Of a DNA stretch of 64,000 nucleotides, positions 33,537-42,815 are shown piece after piece. Under the pieces are notes generated by a model. The model was not told where the DNA came from. It did not search any database and saw nothing but the letters and a program-made list of their open reading frames with translations. The DNA is from G963667075 sp963667075 (GTDB lineage: Bacteria > Pseudomonadota > Alphaproteobacteria > Micavibrionales > Micavibrionaceae). A program made the translations under genes and the position numbers. Where the stretch lies: the NCBI GenBank assembly GCA_963667075.1, contig OY762938.1, forward strand, positions 496,001-560,000, read 5' to 3'. Positions within the stretch are counted from its first letter, which is position 1. Every line of letters begins with the position of its first letter.

Positions 33537-35442
33537 TTTGCTTATCTTTTACCGTGCCCTCGTCAGACTTGGCCGCCATAACCAGATCAAAGACAATTTC
33601 AGAAAGTCTACGGTTATTCACCGGCTTTCTTAAGAATGCTTTTATTGTCGGCATTGCTTTTATCTCTTCTTCAATTTCTTCATCAGAATAACCAGAAACA
33701 ATAACAACAGGCAGCGTGGGAAAATCTTCTGCAACCGCTTTGGAAAGCTCAAGGCCTGTCATCTTTGGCATAATCTGATCCGAGACGAGAAGATCATATT
33801 CGTTATAATGTTCACGAAGTAAATCGATAGCATCAAACGCCGATGTACAGCTATCAACCGTGTAGCCCATCCGCACAAGTGACATAACCATCATTTCTTT
33901 TACGTCTTCATCATCATCAACGACAAGAATTCGTCCGTGTCCCTTAACGAAATCGATTTTTTTCTCTTTAATATCAACAGCCCAAATATCCACGGCTTCT
34001 TCAAGCGGCATAAACAACTCAAATGTTGTTCCTTTATCAGGCTCACTCTCAACCAAAAGAGCGGCAGACATATTGCTTAAAATACCATGAACCGTCGAAA
34101 GCCCGAGGCCTGTGCCCTTGCCGACCACTTTGGTGGTATAAAAAGGGTCAAAAATCTGCTCCAGAACCTCTTTTGTCATGCCACATCCGGTATCGCTGAT
34201 CGTCACCAGGGCATATTCCTGCCCCTCTATGATCCCACCAAGATAGATAGCAGTCTTTTTCTCATCCTCTACCCCAACCGAGATTTTCAACGGTCCAGGT
34301 CTTTCAGGGCGTTCATGATTTAGAAAAGCAGCCGGGAACTGTTTTCGTTTTTTCTCGGACAAACTTTCCAGAGAGACACTCAAAACACCGTGACCATCGG
34401 ACATGGCATCTTTTGCATTCATGAAAAAGTTCATAAAAAGCTGCGATAGATAGCTCTGCGAGAGCTTGACCGGGAACTTTTCATTCTCAAGCGTTTTCTT
34501 TAGGCTAATACCGCCCGGAATACTGCTTTCTGCCATAGCCAGTGCATCCTTCAAGGCCACAGACAAATCCATTTGTTCGTGACGGCTAACCCTTTCAGGC
34601 CGGGAAAAAGCCAAAAGACGTTCAATCAGTTTTTGGGATTGATCCCCCGCCTTCAAGATATTTTGAGCGAATTCTTTTTCCTCAGATTTTTCCGGCAGAT
34701 CTTCAAACAGGAAGCGGGCATACCCCATCATTGAGGCTAGATTATTGTTAAAATCATGTGCGATCCCGCCTGCCAGACGACCAACCGCTTCCATTTTTTG
34801 CGACTGAAAAAACTGCCATTGAAGCTCTGCCTTCTCTTCTTCAGCGGCTTTACGCTCCGTAACATCCCTTGCCGTCCCGATCATGCCGCCATCTGGCAGT
34901 TTTATAAGGCTAATCTCGGCGACTTTGTCTCGATCACCACTGACCGTTACAACAGGCAATTCACCCCGCCATTTTCCGCTTTCTTCTATAACAGCGAAAA
35001 CAGATTTTACCTCTTCGCCAAGAACCTGCGTAAAAAGGCTCTGCCATTCATGATCTATATAATCATCCATCGTATGCTTGGCTATGCCATACATATCACG
35101 CAAGGCGCGATTCATATATATAAGATTACCCACGCTGTTAATGAGACAGACACCATCGCCCGCATTTTCAACAGCCGCCAGCCGCCATCTGGACACCTCT
35201 TCTTCCCGCTTTTTTTCTTCATGCGTTTTTTTTAACTGCCATATATTATGTAACAGCACAGAGGTCAAAACGATCCCCACCGTGCCAATAATAAAATCGA
35301 AAATAATACGGTTTTCAGTAAAGAGTTCAATCCGTGATGAAAAGAGAACAGCCCCCCAGAACAAGGCAATAATAAAGCCATAAGAGACATACTGGTAAAT
35401 ATTAAGAATATCAGTTCTAAAAAAACGATTTAAAGCTGTCAT
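33499..35442 (-). CDS. hybrid sensor histidine kinase (PAS-HisKA-HATPase-REC)
   Basis: A 647-residue kinase. Two membrane helices (about 20-37 and 48-66) are joined by a very short loop, so there is no periplasmic sensor. A PAS domain covers about 85-200, HisKA has phospho-acceptor His230 in GGIAHDFNNNL, and HATPase_c has an N box NFFMNAKDAM, SDTGCGM and GKGTGLGLSTVHGI. The C-terminal receiver domain has RILVVDDDEDV and a phospho-acceptor Asp in LLVSDQIMPKMTG. The architecture is CckA-like, but it lies in an operon after a NarL-type regulator gene (6-base gap), so it is more likely the partner of that regulator. Confidence 0.93.
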   Translation of the reverse strand: MTALNRFFRTDILNIYQYVSYGFIIALFWGAVLFSSRIELFTENRIIFDFIIGTVGIVLTSVLLHNIWQLKKTHEEKKREEEVSRWRLAAVENAGDGVCLINSVGNLIYMNRALRDMYGIAKHTMDDYIDHEWQSLFTQVLGEEVKSVFAVIEESGKWRGELPVVTVSGDRDKVAEISLIKLPDGGMIGTARDVTERKAAEEEKAELQWQFFQSQKMEAVGRLAGGIAHDFNNNLASMMGYARFLFEDLPEKSEEKEFAQNILKAGDQSQKLIERLLAFSRPERVSRHEQMDLSVALKDALAMAESSIPGGISLKKTLENEKFPVKLSQSYLSQLFMNFFMNAKDAMSDGHGVLSVSLESLSEKKRKQFPAAFLNHERPERPGPLKISVGVEDEKKTAIYLGGIIEGQEYALVTISDTGCGMTKEVLEQIFDPFYTTKVVGKGTGLGLSTVHGILSNMSAALLVESEPDKGTTFELFMPLEEAVDIWAVDIKEKKIDFVKGHGRILVVDDDEDVKEMMVMSLVRMGYTVDSCTSAFDAIDLLREHYNEYDLLVSDQIMPKMTGLELSKAVAEDFPTLPVVIVSGYSDEEIEEEIKAMPTIKAFLRKPVNNRRLSEIVFDLVMAAKSDEGTVKDKQTNVIDLLSTRKK

Positions 35443-35448
35443 AATACA

Positions 35449-36138
35449 TTACTCATCTTTAGCTGCAGGAAAGCCGAGCTGCACTGCCTTTAGAGCAGCT
35501 TGCGTCCTGTTTTGCACATCCAGTTTCTGACAAACACCTCTCACATGCAACTTTATCGTCACTTCCTGCAGGTTAAGCTTCGATCCTATTTCCTTATTTG
35601 ATAATCCCGTAAGCAAATAGCCCAGAACCTCTTTTTCCCGCGGCGTCAACGCATAGCTGTCCTGCACCGTTTTTTGCGTCCATTTCGACACAGAAGAAAG
35701 CGGCTCTCCACCATCATCCGTATAATAGGAAGGCTGAATTTTATTGGTTGTGGGATCAACGGGAAGAAATTTTTCGCCCGCCAGAATAAACTCTATGGCT
35801 TTTAACATGCCACTGCCCGTCATAGTCTTGGGGAAAAAGCCCTTTGCACCAAGCTCCATAGCTTCACTGACATCTTCAGGCTCTGCTATGCCAGACATTA
35901 AAACAATCGGAATATCGGGATATTTTTTTCTGATCGTCTCCAGACCGACAAGCCCCTTCATCCCCGGCATTTTTTTATCCAGAAGCACCAGATCCGGCAA
36001 AGGTTCCTGTTTTAAAAGCTCATAGGTTTCAAAAAAATCTTTGGCCAGCAAAAAAATTGTATCAGGTTCAGCACGTTCGATGTATTGAACCAGAGCATCG
36101 CGAAAAAGCGTATGATCGTCCGCAATAAGTAACCTCAT
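35449..36138 (-). CDS. LuxR/NarL-type response regulator
   Basis: A 229-residue regulator. The receiver domain starts MRLLIADDHTLFRDAL, phospho-acceptor Asp54 is in LVLLDKKMPGMKG, and the output is a LuxR HTH (about 165-225): LTPREKEVLGYLLTGLSNKEIGSKL and VKLHV-type recognition helix VTIKLHVRGVCQKL. It precedes the hybrid kinase in a two-gene operon and is likely phosphorylated by it. Regulated genes are unknown. Confidence 0.93.
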   Translation of the reverse strand: MRLLIADDHTLFRDALVQYIERAEPDTIFLLAKDFFETYELLKQEPLPDLVLLDKKMPGMKGLVGLETIRKKYPDIPIVLMSGIAEPEDVSEAMELGAKGFFPKTMTGSGMLKAIEFILAGEKFLPVDPTTNKIQPSYYTDDGGEPLSSVSKWTQKTVQDSYALTPREKEVLGYLLTGLSNKEIGSKLNLQEVTIKLHVRGVCQKLDVQNRTQAALKAVQLGFPAAKDE

Positions 36139-36284
36139 GATAACAGCGTCCTTTCCAAAAGCTCTTATTTTTTAAGTTTTCGACAGTATTAACGCAGAAC
36201 ACAAGATACTTCAGACTTACCCCACCTAGCCCATAGTATAGTATAAAATCAAATTTCTTAACAAATCGCTTACAAATAAAACCT

Positions 36285-38218
36285 TTACTGTATTTTTTTT
36301 CGGTATACGTCATATGATTCCAAAACGCGCTGGACATAATTTCTTGTTTCATAAATCGGAATAGATTCGATAAAATCGATCGTTTTTTCAGGCGTTGGAT
36401 TTATTCTTGGATCAAAGAAGGTTTTTAACCACTGGTCCACTCTCGACGGTCCTGCGTTATAAGCCGCCAGCGCCAGTGGATAAGAACCATTATACCGCTT
36501 AACCAGTTGTGAAATATACGCGCTGCCTATCCGAACATTGTATGAAGGATCATTGGTAAGCTTCTCTTTTTTATAAGGAATATTTTTTGTTTTAGCGACA
36601 GCACGCGCGGTTGAAGGCATTAATTGCATCAAACCATAGGCCCCGGCCGGACTTATCGCCTTTGGGTTAAACAAGCTTTCCTGACGAATTAGACCATAAA
36701 TCAGTGCCCTGTCTTTAAACACGGACGTCTTTATCCAGTCTTCCGCCACCGGATAAGCCTCATCTATAACGTAACCTTTTTTTATAGCTTCTTTAGCAAT
36801 GGTCAGCGCATCATGTTTTCGGCCCATGGATGACGCATAATCCGCCAGTAACTTATATTCTTTTTCATCCCTGACAAGACTTGTCATATGACGAAACAGC
36901 GCAGCAACCTCTTGATCCTGTCCTGCAAAATGAAGTAATCCGGCAATGATACTCTGCTCCTTGCTGCGATAAGCGAGCTGATCCCCTCTTCCAACATAAA
37001 TATCTCTGGTATGCGGTTTCGGGAGCCTCTGATTCACCTTATGAATACGTTCAGCCGCCTTTTGACCATAAAACGTAGAAGGATAACGCGCTGCCTCCCT
37101 ATACCATACCGCAGAAAGATCCGGCCTTTCCAGATCATCACAGGCACGTGCCATCCAATAAGCAGCGCGCGCCTTACTCACTGGTGTAGAAACCCTTTGA
37201 TACAATTTTTCAAAATGCGGCAGTGCTTTTCGCGGCTGTTTTATAAACCGCAAAGCCAGCCAGCCTGACACCCATTCCGCCTGCGCATGTGTCCATCCTT
37301 CCTTTTGCTGATGCCCGGACGCAATCTTATAGGCCTCTTCATAGCGTTTTTCTTCCATAAGCCGGCGCACCAGAATATGGCGTTCTCTCCACCAGTCTTC
37401 CAGATTCGTAATGTTTTCAGCAGGAGGGGGATTCAAAAGAATTTCAATCGCACGATCATTCAGATTATGACTGCGCCGCCAACGCAGCCGTTCATAGGTC
37501 AGGCCTACTTCTGACCTCAAAGCTGGTGGTACACGATCAATCCGGGCATTCACATTCCCCTTGTCATGCGCAAGCGCAATACGGGCCTCTGCCAGCACAT
37601 CATATCCTGCATCAAGATAAGGGACCAGGGCTCTCGCATTTGTATAACGTTTGCTAAAGAGAAGATAATCTAAACGCTTCAATTGCGCTTCCCTTGATAT
37701 CAAAGGCTTATATGTTTTCAAAAAAAGCGTCTGATCCTGTTCACTCAGAGGGGCTGTCGCCCACCAGTCGCTCAGCTTTCGGATCGCTTCATTTGTTTTT
37801 CCCAATGAAAGAAGCGCATCAAGATAAAGCTGCATGCCTCTGGCTGTCTGGGGGCTATAGCTATTAAACCACTTCAGTTTTTCCTTAACGGGCCAGTCAT
37901 CAGGCATATATTTTTCAGCCACAGCCTTTAGTCTGGCCTGTTTGGGCCACTCAGGGTTTTGGCGGATAAAGTTTGTAATCCGCCTGAAATCAATATCCCC
38001 TTCTCCTTTTGTGTAAAGCTGCCAGTAATACATTTTAGCGATTAAAGGATCACGGCTCTGCGCCACCTTGCTTTGCGCCTGATCAAGCGCGCCTTTATCC
38101 ATGAGCTGTATCGCTTCAATCGTTTCCTTCTTGACGGCCTCCGCATAAGCAAGCTGAGGCATAAAGCTGACGCTAAAAAAACAAAAAAGAATCAGCCTCT
38201 TGAAAGAACCCCCCTCAC
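36285..38218 (-). CDS. Slt70-like soluble lytic transglycosylase (start disrupted)
   Basis: Periplasmic peptidoglycan-cleaving enzyme. A long helical superhelix precedes a C-terminal SLT domain with the catalytic Glu in YGLIRQESLFNP, then SPAGAYGLMQLMPSTA and LALAAYNAGPSRVDQW. A clear signal peptide core, FKRLILFCFFSVSFMPQLAYA, precedes the mature start EAVKKET. No ATG, GTG or TTG stands just ahead of it in frame. The only sensible start, a GTG at 38218, is one base out of frame across six G/C bases (38209-38214). With seven it would read MRGGSFKRLILF. It may be a sequencing error, a slippage-controlled start or a mutation. Coordinates use that GTG. Confidence 0.8.
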
Positions 38219-38276
38219 TCGCTACACTATTTTTTCTTCTGGAAAGAAAAGAACAACAAAAAAGAAAGGACTCCCT

Positions 38277-39170
38277 ATGTTTAAAGGCTCTATCCCTGCA
38301 CTCATCACGCCCTTTAAAGACGGAGCACTTGACCTGAAGGCGTTTGAAAACCTGATCGAATGGCAAATCGAACAAGGCAGTCACGGACTTGTTCCTTGTG
38401 GCACGACTGGCGAGTCTCCGACACTCAGTCAGGATGAACAAAAAACACTGATAAAGCGTTGCGTAGAGGTCGCCAAGGGGCGTGTCCCCGTTATTGCCGG
38501 TACGGGATCTAATTCTACGGCTAAAACTGTTGAAATGACTCGTCATGCGAAAGAAATGGGGGCCGATGCCGCGTTGATTGTTACGCCGTACTATAACAAG
38601 CCGACGCAAGATGGTCTTTATGCGCATTTCAAAACCATCAACGATGCTGTGGATATTCCTGTTATTTTATACAACATCCCCGGACGAAGCGTCATTGACA
38701 TGAGCGTAGACACGATAGCCCGCCTCGCAAAGCTCCCCCATATTGCAGGCGTTAAGGATGCGACCTGTGATCTGATGCGACCTGCTTTAATGAACACACG
38801 CACGGATGATCACTTCTGCCAGCTCTCCGGTGAAGATGGCACCGCCGCCGCTTTTCTGGCACAAGGCGGACAAGGCTGCATTTCCGTCACCGCCAATATC
38901 GCCCCCGCTTTAAGTGCAAAACTCCAAAATGCATGGATGGACGGCGACATGGCCACAATGGCCACCTGCCGTGACCTGTTAACCCCATTGAATGCGGCTC
39001 TGTTCTGTGAGACATCCCCTGCGCCCGTTAAATATGCGGCCAGTCTTCTAGGCCTATGCAGGAACGAACTCCGCCTCCCCATGGTCCCCGCCACCGAAAC
39101 CGCCCAAAACAGGGTAAGAGACGCCATGACCTTCGCCGGCCTGCTCTCAGAAGAAAGAAAAAGGGCTTAA
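38277..39170 (+). CDS. dapA: 4-hydroxy-tetrahydrodipicolinate synthase
   Basis: A 297-residue lysine/diaminopimelate pathway enzyme condensing pyruvate with aspartate semialdehyde. The Schiff-base Lys160 is in GVKDAT, Tyr132 is in LYNIPGRS, and the GTTGES motif is at 42-47. The ATG at 38277 follows AAAGGA by about 7 bases and gives the exact family N-terminus MFKGSIPALITPF. The upstream in-frame extension belongs to the leader of the divergent transglycosylase. The two genes are separated by about 60 bases. Confidence 0.97.
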   Translation: MFKGSIPALITPFKDGALDLKAFENLIEWQIEQGSHGLVPCGTTGESPTLSQDEQKTLIKRCVEVAKGRVPVIAGTGSNSTAKTVEMTRHAKEMGADAALIVTPYYNKPTQDGLYAHFKTINDAVDIPVILYNIPGRSVIDMSVDTIARLAKLPHIAGVKDATCDLMRPALMNTRTDDHFCQLSGEDGTAAAFLAQGGQGCISVTANIAPALSAKLQNAWMDGDMATMATCRDLLTPLNAALFCETSPAPVKYAASLLGLCRNELRLPMVPATETAQNRVRDAMTFAGLLSEERKRA

Positions 39171-39244
39171 GATATATCGTATCTTTACTTTCCTAACATC
39201 TTAATGGTAAAGAGAAACCCTCTATACAAAGCACTTGAACGATT

Positions 39245-39742
39245 ATGAGCAAAAAGAAGGACGATAATAAATCGGGTTTGATCTCGAATAATAAAACTGT
39301 GGCCGAAAATAAACGGGCACGGTTCGAGTATTATATTGAGGATACGTTCGAAGCCGGTATTATGCTCGCAGGGACCGAAGTTAAGTCTTTACGCCTTGGA
39401 CAATGCTCTATCAAGGAAGCCCATGTCGGCCCAAAAGGCGGCGATCTGTATTTATGGAACGCCCATATCCCGGAATATCAACAAGCCGGCACGCACCTCC
39501 AGCACGAACCCAAACGCCCGAGAAAACTTCTCCTTCATGCAAAGGAACTTAAAAAATTATCCGGTTCCATCTCGCGGGAAGGCTACACCATCGTCCCTCT
39601 GCGCCTTTACTTTAACGGACGAGGACTCGCCAAGCTGGAAATTGCCATCGGCAAGGGTAAAAAACTCCACGACAAACGCGAAACCTCAAAAGAACGCGAC
39701 TGGGGCCGTGAAAAACAACGCCTGCTGAAAGAACGTCATTAA
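39245..39742 (+). CDS. smpB: SsrA-binding protein
   Basis: A 165-residue OB-fold protein that delivers tmRNA to stalled ribosomes. Characteristic blocks are VAENKRARFEYYIEDTFEAG, GTEVKSLRLGQCSIKEAHV and the basic C-terminal tail DKRETSKERDWGREKQRLLK. The dapA-smpB adjacency is common in Alphaproteobacteria. No ssrA gene was seen here. Confidence 0.96.
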   Translation: MSKKKDDNKSGLISNNKTVAENKRARFEYYIEDTFEAGIMLAGTEVKSLRLGQCSIKEAHVGPKGGDLYLWNAHIPEYQQAGTHLQHEPKRPRKLLLHAKELKKLSGSISREGYTIVPLRLYFNGRGLAKLEIAIGKGKKLHDKRETSKERDWGREKQRLLKERH

Positions 39743-39793
39743 TCCCTTCTAGCAACATGATAGTCGTAATAATCGAATTTTCTGCTTGATTAT

Positions 39794-39813
39794 ATATTAG
39801 AAACTTCTAATAT
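39794..39813. promoter_or_regulatory. 20-bp palindrome upstream of the peroxiredoxin gene
   Basis: ATATTAGAA-AC-TTCTAATAT has 9-base perfect arms, and another ATATTAG half lies at 39819-39825. It resembles Fur-superfamily operators such as the Irr ICE box (TTAGAA-N3-TTCTAA) but has a spacer of two instead of three. It lies about 90 bases before the peroxiredoxin start, a likely site for redox or iron control. Confidence 0.5.
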
Positions 39814-39902
39814 TTCCTATATTAGTAGCATAAACCTGTGTTTATTATTAAACTGCATTATGCGATTTGGATTTTTGGATCAAACACGTAAAGGAGAAAA
39901 AG

Positions 39903-40598
39903 ATGGCCTGCGACACATCAAAGGTAATTGAAGATCATCCCCCTATCAACACTGACCACACCCCCGAACAAAAGGAAACGAAAATGAGCACAACCCTTGT
40001 CATGAGACGGATGCCCGAATTTGAAATGGATGCGTTTGACGCAGCAACCGGCCATTATACAACAGTTTCAAGTGAAGAATTGAAAGGGAAATGGGCCGTT
40101 GTATGTTTTTATCCGGCCGATTTCACCTTTGTTTGCCCAACTGAAATTGCCGCCATGAATGCCCATCTTGATAAATTGAATGAGCTCGGCGTAAAGGTTG
40201 TACCTGTTTCCAGTGATACAAAATTCAGCCATAAACGTTTTGTCGAGACTGAACCACTCCTCAAAGATTTAAAACTTGTTATGGCTGCGGATCCAAATGG
40301 CAGTGTCGCACGCAAATTCGGTGTCTGGGTAGAACAGGCAGGCGTTGCACTCAGAGGCCGTTTCATCATAAATCCCGATGGTGTCGTTGTCGCAGAAGAA
40401 ACCGTAGCGGACAGCGTTGGACGCAGCGTCGTCGAGCTCATCCGCCAACTTGAAGCTTGGCAACATACCTACACAACAGGAGAAGTTTGCCCAGCCAACT
40501 GGCGCAAAGGCAAAAAAACACTCCCCGTCAACACAGACATTGAAAAAATGACAGGCAATGTAGGCAGTTATGTCACACTGGAAGACATTCTTTCATAA
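39903..40598 (+). CDS. 2-Cys peroxiredoxin (AhpC/Prx1 type)
   Basis: A 231-residue thiol peroxidase reducing H2O2 and organic peroxides. Peroxidatic Cys78 is in DFTFVCPTE and resolving Cys196 in GEVCPANW, as in typical 2-Cys peroxiredoxins. Two starts are credible: ATG 39903 (AAGGAG, 8 bases upstream) and ATG 39984 (AAGGA, 8 bases upstream). The longer form adds 27 residues, MACDTSKVIE..., absent from ordinary AhpC. No ahpF or ahpD is adjacent. A palindromic operator-like site lies upstream and a hairpin repeat follows. Confidence 0.92.
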   Translation: MACDTSKVIEDHPPINTDHTPEQKETKMSTTLVMRRMPEFEMDAFDAATGHYTTVSSEELKGKWAVVCFYPADFTFVCPTEIAAMNAHLDKLNELGVKVVPVSSDTKFSHKRFVETEPLLKDLKLVMAADPNGSVARKFGVWVEQAGVALRGRFIINPDGVVVAEETVADSVGRSVVELIRQLEAWQHTYTTGEVCPANWRKGKKTLPVNTDIEKMTGNVGSYVTLEDILS

Positions 40599-40605
40599 GT
40601 AACAC

Positions 40606-40652
40606 CTATGGGAGCTCTGCAATAATCGGACCTTTTGCAGAAGCTCCTATAG
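40606..40652. repeat. palindromic intergenic repeat (GCAATAAT-GGACC type)
   Basis: Arms CTATGGGAGCTCTGCAA and TTGCAGAAGCTCCTATAG pair almost completely around the loop TAATCGGACCT. Positions 40619-40652 match 49723-49756 at 28 of 34 bases without gaps. It may end peroxiredoxin transcription, but its recurrence points to a mobile palindromic element. Confidence 0.65.
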
Positions 40653-40709
40653 TGATAATTGACGAAAGGATCTCACTGATCCGGAAAACGCATGGCAGAT
40701 AGCAAGAGA

Positions 40710-41480
40710 TTAAAGATCTGAAAAACAAACAAGATTAATGTTATTGTCTTCCAGCCAGTTGCTTTTGGAAAGAGCCAATAATTCATTGTAGTCATTTTCA
40801 CGCACAGTATTCCAACTGGATGATTTTATAAGATCGTCGTCCAGATATCCGGGATGAGAGACAATTTCAAAAACGCCATCTCCCACCGCCGGCATAGCTG
40901 CCAAAATTATTTTTTGTAGAGCAGATAATGGTAAATGCCGGCCCGTCCAATCACCATTGGCCACAAAAGTCGATTTTACGCCAAAGGAAGACGCTTTAAT
41001 TTGATCTGGCGCACGCCCCCCACGAACCGGCATCCCATACTTAGCCGCCAATTTTAAATAAACAGGTAAAAGATGTGGTATCCTGTGCACACCATGATGA
41101 GAATCAAGATGCGACGGCACATGGCCTAAAACCTCAGAGAGTTTCACGATTTGCCGTTCCCATTCCAATTCAATGTCATCAGGATCAATTGGGTCATCGC
41201 ATTCATGCGATTTAAAAAATCCTTCAGAATCAACCAAAGACGGGATGTCATCTGGAAAAGAAAGAGGCTTTTTATGATGTCTCTCAAGCGTTGTCTGAAG
41301 ATGAACCCCCGCTTTTTTAGAAAAGCCACGTTCTTTCAAAAGATGACATCGCTCAACCGCACCCTCTACACAAATCATAACAGAGGTGTCTGAAATAGCA
41401 TCATGTTCAAATAGATCTATAATGCTTTTGGAAATACCCGTTGTCAGACCATAATCATCAGCATTAATAAGCAATTTCAT
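40710..41480 (-). CDS. ChbG/YdjC family carbohydrate deacetylase
   Basis: A 256-residue protein of the YdjC/ChbG superfamily of metal-dependent deacetylases. Metal-binding residues are seen in NADDYGL (residues 5-11) and SHLDSHHGVHRIP (about 122-134), with GVHLQTT at about 57-63. The HpnK hopanoid-biosynthesis branch is a relative, but there are no hpn genes here. Substrate unknown. It lies downstream of recA on the same strand with about 30 bases between. Confidence 0.88.
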   Translation of the reverse strand: MKLLINADDYGLTTGISKSIIDLFEHDAISDTSVMICVEGAVERCHLLKERGFSKKAGVHLQTTLERHHKKPLSFPDDIPSLVDSEGFFKSHECDDPIDPDDIELEWERQIVKLSEVLGHVPSHLDSHHGVHRIPHLLPVYLKLAAKYGMPVRGGRAPDQIKASSFGVKSTFVANGDWTGRHLPLSALQKIILAAMPAVGDGVFEIVSHPGYLDDDLIKSSSWNTVRENDYNELLALSKSNWLEDNNINLVCFSDL

Positions 41481-41511
41481 AAAGAAATTATCCTTTTCCG
41501 CTTCGGCCCCT

Positions 41512-42633
41512 CTATTTTTTCGCTACATCTTTTGGTGCAGGTGCCTCTTGTTCAGCCCCATCATCATTTGAAGTCTCCGGGCCGACCAGCATGGCATCAG
41601 CAACGAGGCCAGCATTAGCACGGATTTGAGAATCCAGTTTCTTTTCAAGATTAGGATTTTCACGCAGGAAATTCTTTGCATTCTCCCGCCCCTGACCGAT
41701 GCGCTGCCCATCATAGGAGAACCAGGCCCCGGCTTTTTCCACCAGATTACCCTGAACACCAAGGTCCAGAAGTTCACCCAGTTTGGAGACACCTTCACCA
41801 TACATGATATCAAATTCAACCTGACGGAACGGCGGCGCCATTTTGTTTTTCACCACTTTGACACGGGTCTGGTTCCCTTTAATTTCATCACGGTCTTTAA
41901 TGGCACCAATCCGGCGAATATCGAGACGCACAGAAGAATAGAATTTTAAAGCATTCCCCCCTGTCGTCGTTTCAGGAGAGCCAAACATCACACCAATTTT
42001 CATACGAATCTGATTGATAAAGATGACCACACAGCGGGAACGGGAAATAGAACTGGTCAATTTACGCAACGCTTGCGACATCAAGCGAGCCTGCAAACCA
42101 ACATGCGTATCGCCCATCTCTCCTTCCAGCTCTGCCCGCGGCACAAGGGCCGCCACAGAATCAACCACCAGCACATCAATCGCACCGGAACGCACCAACG
42201 TATCCGCAATTTCCAGTGCCTGCTCCCCCGCATCAGGCTGAGAGATCAGGAGATCCTCTACATTCACACCGAGCTTTTTCGCATAAGAGGGATCAAGGGC
42301 ATGCTCCGCATCCACAATCGCGCATGTCCCACCTGTTTTTTGCGCTTCGGCAATCACATGCAAGGCAAGCGTCGTTTTACCCGAACTTTCAGGCCCATAA
42401 ATTTCTGTAATTCGGCCACGCGGCAAACCACCTATCCCAAGCGCAATATCAAGCCCGATAGACCCGGTTGAGACCGCTTCTACATCAAGCGGGTTATTGT
42501 CCCCGCTCAGCTTCATAATGGAGCCCTTACCAAAAGCTCTCTCAATTTGAGCCAGAGCCGCATCCAATGCTTTTTGCCGATCTCCCGATTTTTTATCCAT
42601 CTGATTTTCCGTTTTTAATGGTGTAACTGACAT
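41512..42633 (-). CDS. recA: recombinase RecA
   Basis: A 373-residue DNA strand-exchange protein and LexA coprotease. Walker A GPESSGKTT, the RecA signature ALKFYSSVRLDIRRIG and the C-terminal acidic tail are present. The N-terminus has a 20-residue leader before DRQKALDAALAQIERAFGKG. AAGGA lies about 13 bases before the ATG. A perfect alphaproteobacterial SOS box and a -35/-10 pair lie about 85-135 bases upstream. Confidence 0.98.
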   Translation of the reverse strand: MSVTPLKTENQMDKKSGDRQKALDAALAQIERAFGKGSIMKLSGDNNPLDVEAVSTGSIGLDIALGIGGLPRGRITEIYGPESSGKTTLALHVIAEAQKTGGTCAIVDAEHALDPSYAKKLGVNVEDLLISQPDAGEQALEIADTLVRSGAIDVLVVDSVAALVPRAELEGEMGDTHVGLQARLMSQALRKLTSSISRSRCVVIFINQIRMKIGVMFGSPETTTGGNALKFYSSVRLDIRRIGAIKDRDEIKGNQTRVKVVKNKMAPPFRQVEFDIMYGEGVSKLGELLDLGVQGNLVEKAGAWFSYDGQRIGQGRENAKNFLRENPNLEKKLDSQIRANAGLVADAMLVGPETSNDDGAEQEAPAPKDVAKK

Positions 42634-42716
42634 TTATATGTATTCCTTCTGGCACAGATTGATTGGCTTGTCTAACAGGAACCGAAAGAGAGTGACATTC
42701 CGGTCTTGATAACCCA

Positions 42717-42744
42717 AATGTACACGCTTTGTTCTTACTGTCAA
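42717..42744 (-). promoter_or_regulatory. predicted recA promoter
   Basis: On the minus strand TTGACA (42744-42739), 16-base spacer and TACATT (42722-42717). The SOS box ends nine bases upstream of the -35 element, so LexA would compete with RNA polymerase. Confidence 0.65.
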
Positions 42745-42752
42745 GCCACAAG

Positions 42753-42767
42753 GAACAAAAAGAGAAC
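42753..42767 (-). promoter_or_regulatory. LexA binding site (SOS box) of recA
   Basis: GTTC-TCTTTTT-GTTC on the minus strand is an exact GTTC-N7-GTTC direct repeat, the LexA operator of Alphaproteobacteria. Confidence 0.88.
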
Positions 42768-42815
42768 TTTTTTTGAAAAACTTTGCGCTTATGCCGCTAT
42801 GCTGGAAGACCTGCT

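Noticed and set aside
38278..38627. N-terminal 140-residue extension of the transglycosylase frame
   Set aside because: It runs antisense through dapA, precedes a complete signal peptide and has no family resemblance.
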